From Chrysoperla carnea (taxonomy: Eukaryota > Arthropoda > Insecta > Neuroptera > Chrysopidae): a DNA stretch of 64,000 nt. Of this stretch, positions 37,290-49,643 are shown in pieces. The stretch's first letter is position 1; every line of letters begins with the position of its first letter. The position numbers and the translations under genes were made by a program. The notes under the pieces are model-generated. The model did no database searches. It was given only the letters and a program-made list of their open reading frames with translations, and was not told the origin of the DNA. The DNA lies in contig NC_058339.1 in assembly GCF_905475395.1 (NCBI RefSeq), forward strand, positions 9,866,001 through 9,930,000, written 5' to 3'.

Positions 37290-38634
37290 TAGTGATTTTA
37301 TTTATAATAGTTTGTACAATGTTTGTTTTAATAGTCGGGTCTAATTCAAAAGAGTTCAAAACTGAGATTAGTGTAGAAAAAAATGGGTCGTTGGGGGAGG
37401 GTAAGGTAGTAGAAGTAGATGGAAAACTATAAAATATGGGAGAATTCGACCTACCGTTGGGGTTAATCAACAAATTATCAATTTGGGCCGCAATAGGATT
37501 TGTAAGGGGAGTGGAGTCTTTTCGTTTCTTAGGAACAGGGGCGGTAGTTGGTGAAGTAGTAGCCTTAGAGTACGTCCGTCGAATTGTTTGTCTAGTCGTT
37601 GTGGCGATTGGAGAAGAATTATACGACAGCAAAGGAAATTGTTGCGGGGTAGACGACACATTAATAGGATTAGGAAGGGTTACATTGCTTAAGATTTTAG
37701 GTACTTTACCACTGGCTTCAAAATATGTTAAGCCATCTGAGGCCATAATTTTTTTGATGGCAACTTGCCTTTTATACTCTGGGCAGTTCTTATAGGTAGC
37801 AGAGTGGTCACCATTGCAACTAATGCATATTTTAGGTAAGCTGTCATCTTTAGTGCAATTCAATGATTGGTGGTCTTCGGAACATTTGGCACATCGTGGA
37901 GAGCTTTTACAATTTTTGGTAATGTGCCCAAATCTACAGCAATTGTAACATTGGGTCACGGGAAATGTGTACATTTCTACGGGACGGGAACAATAAAATA
38001 GGGTAATATAATCGGGAAGATTTCTTCCTTCAAAGGTTACTTGTATGGTAGAGGAAGGTTTATAGGATGGTGTGCCATCGGGGGATGTTGTTCTTCTTGA
38101 CATTCGATGAACTTTTAGGATGTTTATGTTTTTGTTGTTTTTCATATTATCAAGAATAATTTGTTCATCAATATTTTCATCGATGTCTTTAACAACACCC
38201 ACTCGAGTGACACAGTGGGTAGGAACATAGGCACGAAGGTTTTCAGTTTTTAGTACGGGATTGTCCAAGAAAGAGTTAGCGGCAGTACGGGAGTTAAATT
38301 GGATACAAATCCTATTGCGTCCCAAGTTTTCTATTTTCACAATGTTGGGTACATTATTGTTAAACAATATGCGCCCAATTGCCAACGGATGCAATCTTCC
38401 TATATTTTTTTCATTTGACTCTACAAATACTTTGAAAGGTCCAAGTGAGTTTATCGAATATTTGTAGACAGGTTTTCCTTTTGTAGAGATATTGGGTAGA
38501 TCGGGTTTATTATTAACATTTACTGGAGTATCGGGATTGGGAGGAGGGTCATCCAGACCCCTCCGAGAAGGGTCTGGCGGAGGATCATCCTCAGCCACCT
38601 CTAAGAAGTTGGTTTTATTTTTAAATATACGCAA
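37225..38634 (-). CDS. LINE ORF1, gag-like protein with CCHC zinc knuckles
   Basis: This is a nucleic-acid-binding gag-like protein of a LINE, needed to package its RNA. The frame runs about 469 codons. It has Pro-rich N-terminal sequence, a conserved RNA-binding region (NLRAYVPTHCVTRVGVVKDI), then knuckles CYNCCRFGHITKNC, CAKCSEDHQSLNC and CISCNGDHSATYKNC, and an Ala/Thr/Pro/Ser-rich tail. It overlaps the start of ORF2 by 65 nt, typical of the group. The frame has no ATG for its first roughly 160 codons (the track start is TTG at 38634), so the true start codon is either mutated or unconventional. Confidence 0.85.
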   Translation of the reverse strand: MRIFKNKTNFLEVAEDDPPPDPSRRGLDDPPPNPDTPVNVNNKPDLPNISTKGKPVYKYSINSLGPFKVFVESNEKNIGRLHPLAIGRILFNNNVPNIVKIENLGRNRICIQFNSRTAANSFLDNPVLKTENLRAYVPTHCVTRVGVVKDIDENIDEQIILDNMKNNKNINILKVHRMSRRTTSPDGTPSYKPSSTIQVTFEGRNLPDYITLFYCSRPVEMYTFPVTQCYNCCRFGHITKNCKSSPRCAKCSEDHQSLNCTKDDSLPKICISCNGDHSATYKNCPEYKRQVAIKKIMASDGLTYFEASGKVPKILSNVTLPNPINVSSTPQQFPLLSYNSSPIATTTRQTIRRTYSKATTSPTTAPVPKKRKDSTPLTNPIAAQIDNLLINPNGRSNSPIFYSFPSTSTTLPSPNDPFFSTLISVLNSFELDPTIKTNIVQTIINKITNGSGVPRTQTASMEHPKHQSK

Positions 38635-38935
38635 TAAAAATTTTAATTGAATTTAAATGTACTAAAAGACACGAGTTTTTAGAAAAAATATAGTAGAAAC
38701 AAATTTAGTATTACAAAAACAGATATATGTATATAAAGTATCCGACTCACCTCAGTTAGTTGTAAACAAAATGGTATATCACAAACAAACAAACAAAAAA
38801 TTTTAACTATTATGCAATAATATTAATATTGGATTAATCAATTTATTTTATTTTTAATAAAAATATTAATTCTTGTTATTGTTGGCGACAATTAAATATT
38901 TATGTCTTCTCTCTATAAGAGTTGTAACAAGAATC

Positions 38936-39365
38936 GCATACATACTTAAACAATTAATTTTATGTTATGATGCAAATAACTTTTTCCACGCATTTATGAT
39001 TCTTCGTTCTATTTCATGGAAATTTCTCTGCTTTTCGAATGAGATTTGAAAATATGTATCGGGCTAGAATTTACCACACTGGTTTAGGATCAAAAGATAC
39101 ACTTTTTCCCAGAATTTCAACTCAATTCCTACATTTTTCGAAAAGTTGTCAGAGAAAGTTGAAAATGTGAGGTCGCAGCGGTTTTCTTGAGATATTGAGG
39201 TTATTTTGCTATTTTCAGGGTTTGATAGCAGAAAGGTTGATGCAGAAATTCTTAACAAACAATATTTTTTTTTCGTCTCAAACCGATCAATTGAAGCAGA
39301 GATATTCAAGAAAACGTCACCAAATAAAAACAATGTAGAGATAAAATCGCGATTCATCCCACTGT
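38936..39365. repeat. Repeat family B, copy 1 (right half; left half at 33400-33525)
   Basis: TTAAACAATTAATTTTATGT, the following CTTTTTCCACGCATTTATG, and then TTCTCTGCTTTTCGAATGAG match 42055-42470 with few differences. Together with 33400-33525 it forms one copy interrupted by the LINE. It is noncoding. Confidence 0.9.
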
Positions 39366-40213
39366 AAATTTGATACTTATTATCGAAACTTGTAACCTTT
39401 TTCCATATTTTGTATGTCCATGATATGATAGTTTGTTGCAGAAATAAGTTTATATGTTTTTATAATTGTAAGGCAGATCACGTACTGAATTGCCAGATTT
39501 ACTGTCTAGATTTTGTGCTGTTTTACGAGAAATATTTTTTATGTTTTAGAAAAAAAAACAAAAACAAAACAACAGAGGGAATGGAATGTGTTTTCTTTTC
39601 TGTTGTAGTCATGATAAAATGTAGATAAAATGTGTAGTAAAGTAATATTCTTTCTTTATTAGCGTTTTTGTTTTTTTTCATTTAGATTATTATATGCTTG
39701 AATACTTGATTAACCAGATAAATGCCTTTTATAAAACAACACCATGAAAACTAATAAAAATAATAATCATCGTCTTTACATTGTTAGTTCGTTATTTATA
39801 GACCGTGAGCCTATAACGTACATCAAAGGATGATAATTTGGAATACTGCTGGTAATTTGAAAATCTCAGTCAAGAAATGTAAATACCATCTGTGTATTGG
39901 GACCGTAAACATAACGTTATTTCACCTATAATAAGTTAATATTTGGATCGAATTTCGTCCGTATCTAAAAAACTATTCGACCAGTCATCAAATACACTCG
40001 ATCCAATGACTTTTTGGGTCAAAATTACCTTGTATACTGAGTTTTATCGAAATTGGAGATAAATAAAATTTTTCGATTTTTTGAAATTTTTTTAATGGAA
40101 AAACACTTCTGGCACATCACACGCTTTTGGCACATGAAAAACGCTTCTGGCACATCACACGTATTTTTTTGAACCAGTATTTCTATGTATCACAAATTTA
40201 TACTTGTTGACTA
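39366..40213. other. Intergenic with a family D fragment
   Basis: 39940-40090 matches the 24500-25010 and 57160-57860 repeats (ATTCGACCAGTCA, GACTTTTTGGGTCAAAATTA, TGAGTTTTATCGAAATTGGA). Nearby, the 20-bp phrase ACGCTTCTGGCACATCACAC is an imperfect direct repeat with the copy about 32 bp earlier. Nothing else is assignable. Confidence 0.65.
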
Positions 40214-40418
40214 TACTTGAGTTGTTTTATCGAGGCCAACATTTAATATAACAAAGTAAATTTTTAAAGCACACAGCTTTTAATTTAAGTAATTCGATCT
40301 TTTAATTCTAATTTAAAATAACTTATATTTAGCAAAAATATAAATTCGAATCAATTAAATTGTACTATTAGGCTCGAAAACACATTTAAAACTTGGTCTC
40401 GATAAAACAACTCAAGTA
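40214..40418. mobile_element. Mariner-like MITE, second copy (inverted), 205 bp
   Basis: The TIR TACTTGAGTTGTTTTATCGA at the left is mirrored at the right with GAGGCC/GAGACC just inside, and TA flanks both sides. The interior matches 1768-1961 in reverse (TATTAGGCTCGAAAACACAT). Confidence 0.85.
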
Positions 40419-40426
40419 TAGACTAA

Positions 40427-40995
40427 ACAAGTGAAAACAAACAATTGACTGAGTTAATTGTTGAAATACCATGCATATATAGTCAGTGTTGATTTCTTTA
40501 TCACATTACACATACAAACATGTGACACATACATAACTGATAATCAAGTATAGTACATATTATAAAATTTCCGCCTAATTGGCTCCCTCACGGGTAAACA
40601 GTGATGTTTACGAAAAAATGTTTCAAACAAAAGTTGTTTAATTTTTGATAAGGAACATTTTTTACGTTTAAACTTTTGTTCTATCTCTAACGGTTTACAA
40701 GATGGGTCCTACGGACCCAAGACCCAATTGACCTATGATGCTCATTTACGAACTTGACCTCACTTTTAACGTCCTGAGTACGCTGTAAAAATTTCAGTTC
40801 GATATCTTTTTTCGTTTTTGAGTTATCGTGTCCACAGACGGACGGACGGACGGGCAACCGGAAATGGACTAATTAGGTGATTTTATGAACACCTATGACA
40901 AAATTATTTTCCTAGCATCATTATTTTTAAGCGTTACAAACTTGGGACTAAACTTAATATACTATGTATATTTCATATATACATGGTATAAAAAC
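40427..40995 (-). mobile_element. Helentron-like element, full-length
   Basis: This is a reverse-oriented copy: AACAAGTGAAAACAAACAAT and the stem-loop at the left, the body with GACGGACGGACGGACGGGCA near 40839, and TTACAAACTTGGGACTAAAC, then the terminus CATGGTAT at the right. It is very similar to 62690-63206 over its whole length, including the variable segment ATCACATTACACATACAAAC. Confidence 0.9.
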
Positions 40996-43900
40996 ACCGA
41001 TGTTAAAATGTGCTTATGTCCATCGGGACTAATAATAAAAAATAAAAATATGAAATTATAAAATATTTCACAAATTTATTCAAGAATTTAAGTAAGTAAT
41101 AAATCACCCATAGAACCAACCTATAGAAATTTTTTAAGAACTTAGTTTGTAACATTTGGGGTACAATTTCATAAAAAAAAAAAAAATTCATTCAGTATAA
41201 GTTGAAATGGATTGAATGCCCACAGCAGTAGTTATACTATTTACAATTGGGATTTCAGATTGAATTCTTCGTATTGCATTTGGAAAAAAAAATTTTGTAA
41301 ACCAATACATAAATATACGTAGGTATAGTATACCGAAGCGAACCACCTTCGATAAACAAGCGCAACAGAGTACGAATTGAACAACACCCTAACCTAAATA
41401 TTGTGAGTCTGTATATGTATGTATGGTTATATAAAGTTAGAGAATTTGATATAACGGCCCATTGGGGATGATCACGACCGCAAAGCCATCAACATATATA
41501 AAATATATATATACCAAACGAACTTCAACTGTAACACCCTCATAAAAGTGTGACGATTCTCATTCCAATAGCCCTTTTATTGATCAAATCTCCAGTGAAT
41601 GAATGACTGAAGAAATGTACATTTTTTTGAACAGTGTCGTTCGTTAGACATTTTATTTACTTATATCGCATTAAAAATGCCATAACAACCGTCATTTTTG
41701 ACAGAAAAACTTTTAAAAATCCAAACTTACGCTCACCATATAACGAAGAAAAATATACCTTACAGAACTAAGCGCATAAAGATTAAGTGCCTTGAGCCTT
41801 AGTATAATGTATTTAGTTCCAGTTCTGCTGTGTTCTCATGAAAGGTTGATATCTCAAAATATATTTGGTTTCTATTCTATTTTAGACTCTAAAACGGAAC
41901 GGAGTCTAATGCTTTTCGAATGAGATTCGAAAATATGTATTGGCATTCGATTTTGTAGAACTGTAGTAACTGAATAATAATTTTTTTGCTTGTCATGTAA
42001 AATTTAGATATGCAACTTGTCTGTTTATATTGTGAAAGTAGTTGCATACATACTTAAACAATTAATTTTATGTTATTATTCAAATAACTTTTTCCACGCA
42101 TTTATGGTTTTTCTTTCTATTTCATGGAAATTTCTCTGCTTTTCGAATGAGATTTGAAAATTTGTATCAGGCTAGAATTAACCACACTGTTTTATGATCA
42201 TAAGATACACTTTTTTCCAGAATTTCAACTCATTTCCTACATTTTTCGAAAAGTTATCAGAGAAAGTTGAAAATGGTCAGGTCGCAGCGGTTTTCTTGAG
42301 GTTATTTTGCTATTTTCAGGGTTTGATAGCAGACAAGGTTGATGCAGAAATTCTTAACAAACAATTTTTTTTTTCGTCTCAAACCGATCAAATGAAGCAG
42401 AGATATTCAAGAAAACGTCACCGAATAAAAACAATGTAGAGATAAAATCGCGATTCATCCCACTAATGGTTAAAATTGTATAGAGACCAATTGCGGAAGT
42501 AGATAGATAATGTATTATTTAGGCTACATTTACACTGAATAACTCTGTCTGATTTAGACTGCAGAGGATGAAGAAAGCTTAATCCCAAATTTTCATCAAA
42601 ATCGGTGCTATGGATCAAAATTTATAGATTTCGTCTTTTTTTCTCTTAGTTTACTGGAGTAATAGTGAAGAAAACAGTTCTCTTTTCATACTAAGATTAA
42701 ATCAAATTTCTACTTTATGGTTCTACTCTTGAATGTTTTCTTAAAGTTAGCAGATTGTTTCCTTTATACAAGGTGTTCTGTTATTGACTGCAGATCGTTG
42801 GCCTACAGAATAAGCTCATAAAGACGAAGGAAAAAGTTATTTACCAATTTTGGATCTGGGCCCTAATTTGGGCGCTACAGGTATGACAAAAATTGATAAA
42901 TTGGTAAATTCACTGACTATCTGTATACAGTAATAATTTTCATTATATAAAATTCAAGGTGCTATAGTCTATAATTTATAGTATATATGACGATTTCTTT
43001 AAACGCCACTGTTTTCAAATAATATATGTTATTCTTACGTATATTTTTTTCGATTGGGGAAATTGGGGATTCTTTAATGTCGAGAACATAATAGATGAAT
43101 TTTAAATTAAAATAAAATGTAGCTTATAGTTGACAAGATTTAAAAATAGTAGGTACCCGCTTTTAATCATCAGTATGAGAATGTGCACAGTGATACGTTA
43201 AGTTTTAATTCACATTTTATCACTTACAGTGAGAGTTATGAATTTTTCAGGTTGAAATCGTAAGCATGGATACCCAGTTGCAAGCAACGGCTACGAAATT
43301 ATATTGGTTTTTGAACTTTTCTAATTTATAAAAAGATGCAAAGATTGAATGATACCAGGGATTTCAATAAAACTTTATAAATACATTTTTTGATTAACAA
43401 AGTTTCCAAATATCACAAAAAATTCGTAGATCACTGGACTTTTTATTATTATTTTATCGTTCAAAGCTGGCTGAAAAAATGATGAATCATATAGGTTATC
43501 CTATTCAATAGGATATTTCTGTACCAAAAAATCTAGAGAGTTTGATAAAAAACTATCTTAAATATTTAGACAATCTTGTAGTTTAAAATAATACCATAAA
43601 AATATAAGTTTGTCGATGATATAAAAACAAAATTTTAATGTAATTATGCTTTCATCGAAGATCCATCATTTGATGAACAGAGACGACTATAGTTAGAGTA
43701 TTGATGATTGAAGAGCGATATCTATATTATCAAATTTATAAGCATCACTTGCACACAATATATTATATGTTTTTGTAGTTACGTGGTATTGTAAAACTAA
43801 AAATATTTCATTACTTGACTACAAAGCATGTATTTGGTTTATATGTATGTACTGTGCAATAAACCAAAACTTTTGTACAATATTATAGGTTTACAATCAC

Positions 43901-44574
43901 CCTAAATAGTCTGCTTTCAAATGAATCACTGTGTATATGTAATAATATACAGGTGGTATATAATTTATATTTTTCATTAAACCCGCCGTTTTGTCATTTT
44001 ATTTAATGGATTTTCATTCTTTTTTTTTCCTCATACATACATTTTTTTTTTTTTTTAAATTCCTGTGCATTGTTTTATTCATTATTATTATTATTTTTAT
44101 ATTTTGTGTACACCACAATTCTATTATACAACAACACCAAAAATTATTTTACTCATGGGCTCCGCCATACAGAACTCGCTGAACACCGATCGCTACACTA
44201 CAACAACAATAATTCTAAAATAAAAACCAATGTGCACCCTCCATCCATTCATTCACAGTTTTGTAAATTTTTTTTTTGTTAATGTTTAAATTACTAAAGG
44301 TAGATTTGTGTAAATTTGATTTTTATGTGATAGCCACAAAATTACATTTTATAAATATTATATATATATATGCACCAACAATAACTATCGGCTACAACTA
44401 CTACAGTCTACGGGCGGCGCGGCGGCTATGGCTACTGCTACATACATGTTTTTTGGTTATAAATGTGTTATATATTTTATAACACTATGGTATTATACAG
44501 TGCGTTTAATTAAAGATATTCTGTAAGCTTTTAAATATGTAAAAATATAAAAAAAACTACTCTTTCTTAGCTTA
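40996..44574. other. Unassigned AT-rich DNA apart from repeat family B
   Basis: No exon with plausible splice sites and similarity was found. 43980-44480 has T-runs, ATT runs and one short GC-rich spot (GGGCGGCGCGGCGGCTATGG at 44413). It could be UTR or regulatory sequence of an undetected gene, but nothing supports that directly. Confidence 0.5.
41930..42470. repeat. Repeat family B, copy 2 (uninterrupted; empty site of the LINE)
   Basis: The sequence CATGTAAAATTTAGATATGC continues through GTTGCATACATACTTAAACA without a break. The 33400-33525 plus 38936-39365 copy is split at that point by the LINE. The copy is noncoding on both strands. Confidence 0.9.
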
Positions 44575-44575
44575 A

Positions 44576-45162
44576 AACATGTGAAAACAAACAGTTGACT
44601 GAGTTAATTGTTGAAATACAATGTATTGAGATGGTAATAGTCACTTTTCCACCATAAAGTAATAAGAGTACCTTTCTTATCACTTTCTCAGTGTACATAG
44701 TGTAATAAACAAACTTATTCATATAGACAAATATGTATACTTGATACAATACAATACATGTATACATACTATATAATGTTTTGAACATAATTTGCACCCT
44801 CACGACTAAACAGTGATTTTTACGAAAAATGTTTCAAACAAAAGTTGATTATTTATTTCTAAGGAACATTTTTTATATTTAAATTTTTGTTCTATCTCTA
44901 ACGGTTTACAAGAAGTACGGACCCAAGACCCAATTATGTTACTCATTTACGAACTTCACTTCACTTTTTACGTCCTATGCACGCTTTAAAAGTTTCAGAT
45001 TAATATCTTTTTTCGTTTTTGAGTTATCGTGTTTTAAGACGGACAGAGAGACAAACGGACAACCGGAAATGGACTCAAATGGTGATTTTATGAGCATCTA
45101 TACCAAAATTTTATTCGTTGCATTAATATTTTTAAGCGATACAAATTTGGAGAAAAATTTAT
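44576..45162 (-). mobile_element. Helentron-like element, diverged copy
   Basis: The left end GTGAAAACAAACAGTTGACT, the body block CGGACCCAAGACCCAATT and the tract GACGGACAGAGAGACAAACG match the family in reverse orientation. The right end (ACAAATTTGGAGAAAAATTT) is diverged and runs straight into family C. Confidence 0.85.
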
Positions 45163-45164
45163 AG

Positions 45165-45510
45165 AAAATCACTTAATAACAGAAGAAATAACACACAAAT
45201 GCCATTTCTTTCATCACTTATAATGTATTTTTATGAAAAAACAAGTGCCCCGCATGCTATAATTTTCTTTATAGGCAAATATTTTCATGCTTTTAACGAA
45301 TGAATATTATTACTTTTCCGAATTAAACTTAAGAAAATTAGTCTTTTAACATAATAAAACGTACCTTTAAAAACACTTCAATATAGGATTCATATGTTAA
45401 AAGCACAAACTTTAACAGCTTAAACCTGAAATTTTAACACCGTTTAAAGGGTATTGAATAATTTATACGATTTAAAGATAATCCTAAAAAAAAGTGATTT
45501 TTTGGTATCA
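45165..45510. repeat. Repeat family C, copy 1
   Basis: Starting ATAGAAAATCACTTAATAAC, it shares GAAGAAATAACACACAAAT, AAGAAAATTAGTCTT, and ACCTTTAAAAACACTTCAAT with 60368-60745. It is noncoding, and no terminal repeats are visible. Confidence 0.85.
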
Positions 45511-48500
45511 ATTTTTTAACAAAATTAACTACCTACTAAAGAAAAGTTAATATATTGTTAATTAAATAAATTGTATTGGCATACAGAAGGTTTTGTTTTC
45601 CTTTCGTGTATCAAAATATTACGCTTTGATTGCAGGAATGTCAACGGGAAGAATTACTCTAAATAAAACATATTTTTTATGTCAAAATATTTACCTTGTG
45701 AAAATGTCAATACCTTTCATTATTTTCAAATTGGAAAATCTAAATGTAAACGTATTGTATGTAATATAAACGCAACTGTTATAACTTAAATATAATGTGG
45801 ATGCATATATGCGATAGTGTCAAAATGAATTTTATTTATGATTTTCAATTATTACTATGTTTATATGTGTAATTTTCATATTTCATTTGAAAATGTATGT
45901 GAACAGTGTTTTTAATGTAATTTACTTATAAAAATTTTTATTTTTTGTTTTTATTTTAAAATTATTATAACATAGGTAACTATAACTAATATCATACACC
46001 CAAAATTTGTCAATTAATTTCAATTTATTATCATGGTTGTAGTATTCGATTAGAGAACATTCATTTTTAAAATCAACCATACCATCTCACTTTTCAACTG
46101 GGTATTCCATCTTGTTTTGTTAATATTTTGTTTAAATATGAATTTTTAACATGTCAGTAATAGAAAATCTATTTTATTGGATACAAAAAGCCAATCTTTA
46201 CGTTTATAATTTTCAATTGTAAATATAGTGTCAGTAAATAGCTCATAACACGAGTACTGACAATTTCGCCAATTGTTCAAAATGTCAATTGTTCCAAAAT
46301 GAAAGCTACCCTAATTTAAGCGATGTGTCAGCGATTGGAACTTTTTAATTTGTCATTTTAAAAATTTAAGTTGTTTGAAATTTTAGGTTCATAATTTACC
46401 ATGAAATTCGTAATCAACGACCTATTAAACCTACTGGGTATGATTTTTAAAAAACAATTATGATGTTTTGGCTGCGTTATTTTGAAGAGTAAATCTGGTA
46501 GTTTCGCCCCCTATAACTTTTGGGCGGGGGAGTGTTTGAGCGTCTCATTAGGATGTTGTTCATGAATAAATCTTGGGGATTCAACGAACACAGTCTTTAA
46601 ATTTTTTATTATTAATATAAAATTTGCGGTTTATTTCGTAGAGTATTCGCACTGTGCATGAGTTTTATTTTAGGAGCTTCCATGGTACACATATATACTA
46701 CTTTATTCATATAATTTTATGGATAGATTTTATGAAAGCCTATTCGTCTCTTATTTTCACAATTTCTAATGCAACAAGTTCAATTACTTGTTATTTTTCA
46801 ATAATTTTTGTTTGACATTTATTATACCAGTTGTTTGAAGTAAAACGTATGATTTATTGCAAATTTTATAAGAGAACTGAACTGCGATTGACTTGGTGGT
46901 ACCTTCTATGTAACAACAAATTAATACAATGAACTTTTATAAAGTAAAATTTAAGGTTTTATAAATTGGACTAGTTGATAAGGAACCAATTGTTACTTTC
47001 AACTATGTATAAACGCAAAAAAAATAAAATTTGCATGATTGTTTTTAATAAAAATTATCAATTTAAATTTGTTTCATTTTTAATTAATTGTTAATTAGAA
47101 TATAATTTAAACATTCAAGTTTTTTTTATGGTAAATTTTTTTAGCAATTTTCAATTATAAAAATTTACATAAAATTTTAATAATACATATACTTATTTTA
47201 CCTCCACCATTTTACATGTACCAAAAAAAACTTTTAACAAAAAGAAAAATGACTTCAAAAGAAAAATTTTAGTTGAAATTATTTTTATTTTTGGAGTCGG
47301 TGTCAGCCAGGGAAAAAACTTTGACAGAACAGTTTGCTACAATAGCTTGGTTGATACCGACTCCAAAAATAAATTTTAACTACATTAATTTGTCACCAAA
47401 AAAAGAATCATCGAAATCGGTTGGCGTGATATTAAGTTATTCGTCCTCTTGTCGTGCATACTTAATGCAAATTTAAGACTTTTATGGTTTTCTCATGGAT
47501 ACTGGTGTTATAACTGGACCAAAATGAAATGAGACCACACGGAAAACATCAGCTTTCAAACAGATAAAAAATCATCAAAATCAGTTCACCCAGTCGAAAG
47601 TTATGATTTAACACTAATAAAAAAAAAGTACAGTCGAATTGAAAACCTCCTCCTTTTTTGTTTGAAGTCGGTTAAAAAATACACAGATATCGTAACCGGG
47701 GAAAAAAAGAAGTTATTAAAGTTATCAACCACGGAGGTTTTTGTTATACTTCTACGACACATCTTACAGAGATGGTAAAAATGTTTATGCATACACTTTT
47801 TCTTATAATTTATTCAACTAGAAAATACACCATTCTAATATATAGAATAATGTGTTTCCTTTTTCTATATATTCACACTATAATTCGTTACCCTCCTTGG
47901 TGTACTTGTATAAAATGCATTCGTAAATGTTACTGTGAATATACAAAGTGCAGTAAATCTTAAGATTTATCGGTATATAATACTATTTACCAATTTATAG
48001 TGTTTCCCAAGGTACAATGTTTTTAAAAATGTTTGTCTATATTTTAAAGTTTCAGACAAAAGCTGTGAAACTTAAAATTGGGTATGATGTATGTAAGTTG
48101 TATGATGGGATCGCAAAACCAATATTATGAGAGTTAGGAATATGTTTTCCACGACTAGATTATTATGGTAGTGGAACTAGTGATGGCCCGAGTTCCTACG
48201 ATAGATAATTAAGTATTCAATGACTAATTCATAGCATGTTTCGTGGACATGTGTAAAAACTATCACAGACAAAAAGGCAATCCCACCCATGCACAAACGC
48301 ACCGTTATTCTAACTAGGGTTTTAGTTTCCATTGACATCAAATTTACCACATTACCTACTCATAAATATGTAAAAGTGGATATGATACCATCAAAAAATT
48401 TGAAAGGTAAATTAAAATTGATCGAAAAACGAACAAGTTATAAGCGAAACGAACAAGCTAAACATTCATATTTTATGAATTTCTAAAGATTTTGAAAATC

Positions 48501-49285
48501 CAACTTCGTTGTTCTGTCCTCGCAATGAGAATTTTTCACTTGAAGTGATAAAAAAATTTCGGTCATCATCCCAACAAAATACATTTTAAGATAATTAGAT
48601 TAGTTTTTAAGATAACCTTGAAATTTGCATCATTTTGCAAATTTATCGGAACAAACATATTACACATATAGATAGGTAAGACTTTTTCTTTATTTTTCTA
48701 AAAGATTAACAAGTAACTACTACTTAAATATTACTTAAGTAAATGTATAAATACATTATACATTTAAGTTTGATTCTAGTTGAAGCCCGTTAAAATAACA
48801 ATGGTACATCGAATCGATCATTTTTATTTGGCTAATAATAAAAACTGAGCCAATATTCAGTTTCGTTCAAGCCTGAACGGAGATTTTTGTTGAAAGGCTT
48901 ACAGCACAAGTGGTTCAAATTTATTTTAGTTCCGAATCATGATGAATGGTTCAACATATTATAGTTGCTCAAATCTGGGTGTTTAGTTTTGTCTTAACGA
49001 AATCTACGTGTCAGAGAAATAAGCACTTTCTATTAGCAATACTTGTTGCATTTATTACTATAAACAATAGCGCTAATTAGCAATCATTTTTCTGAAAATG
49101 CGAAAGATTGAGAACAATCAAAATAATCAGACCGGTTGAAAAATTTATTCAAAGTATGTTTTCCCTAAAATGCACGAAAAAATTAGAAAAACCTCCTAAA
49201 ACATGAAAATTGGGTATTGATATAGATTTTTCAGAAAATATGATAGGTAAGAAAAAGTTTATATATACAAATGGATCGGAAATAT
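45511..49285. other. Unassigned AT-rich DNA with one dispersed repeat
   Basis: Apart from the repeat at 47280-47700, no gene or element is supported. Small frames at 47601-47963 and 48289-48486 lack similarity and have TE or AT-rich composition. Confidence 0.5.
47280..47700. repeat. Dispersed repeat with a 5' hairpin and a GAAGTCGGTT end
   Basis: ATTTTTGGAGTCGGTGTCAG and the inverted ACCGACTCCAAAAATAAA form a stem of about 17 bp over 47290-47376. The other end is CCTCCTCC then TTTGAAGTCGGTTAAAAA near 47650-47685. A related but shorter piece lies at about 13205-13370. The class is unknown. Confidence 0.65.
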
Positions 49286-49615
49286 TAAGCCTAATAACAT
49301 AGGTTAGGTTAGATTAGGTTATATTGGCTGTCCACGAAGGACACACTTAGGCTATAGAGCCCATTGTGATACCATATATGTATTTTACCACCTTTCCGCT
49401 GATAATTTCATTCATCAGCTCCTCAATTTCAGAGGCTGCGTGCACCTCCTTCATGCATATAATATGCACTACACCAGCCCATCACAACTTCTAATTAAAT
49501 TAATTTTTATTGCGACGGCGGGAATCGAACTCGCTACCCTGGGCATACCGCGGACGGAATTGGTAACGCCTCAACCAAATGTGCTACCAGGGCGACAAAT
49601 AAGCCCAATAACATA
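49286..49615. repeat. SINE target-site duplications
   Basis: TAAGCCTAATAACATA (49286-49301) and TAAGCCCAATAACATA (49600-49615) differ by one base and flank the SINE. Confidence 0.85.
49302..49599 (-). mobile_element. tRNA-derived SINE, about 298 bp
   Basis: On the minus strand the element begins with a tRNA-like head (49513-49596). It has an A-box-like segment TTTGGTTGAGGCGTTA and a B box GCGAGTTCGATTCCCGCC, the two internal promoters for RNA polymerase III. The body follows, and the far end is GGTTAGGTTAGATTAGGTTA on the plus strand. Flanking target-site duplications of 16 bp with one mismatch show target-primed insertion. Confidence 0.88.
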
Positions 49616-49643
49616 AGTCTGATCTAATTTTTGTCTAAAATGT

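Larger units (their letters stand above)
33526..38935 (-). mobile_element. Non-LTR retrotransposon (LINE, I/jockey/R1-like group), about 5.4 kb
   Basis: The element is transcribed leftward. Its 3' end is an A-tail (a run of about 20 T on the plus strand from 33526), with a (TAAA)n-rich 3' UTR at 34050-34100. It carries overlapping ORF1 and ORF2. Target-site duplications GCATACATAC flank it, and it splits a copy of repeat family B. ORF2 has a premature stop and lacks part of the region after the catalytic YADD, so it is not autonomous now. The 5' UTR is 38640-38935. Confidence 0.95.

Noticed and set aside
43991..44482. Overlapping short ORFs with a GC-rich patch as a gene
   Set aside because: The frames are low-complexity with no similarity or splice context; the patch is only about 30 bp.
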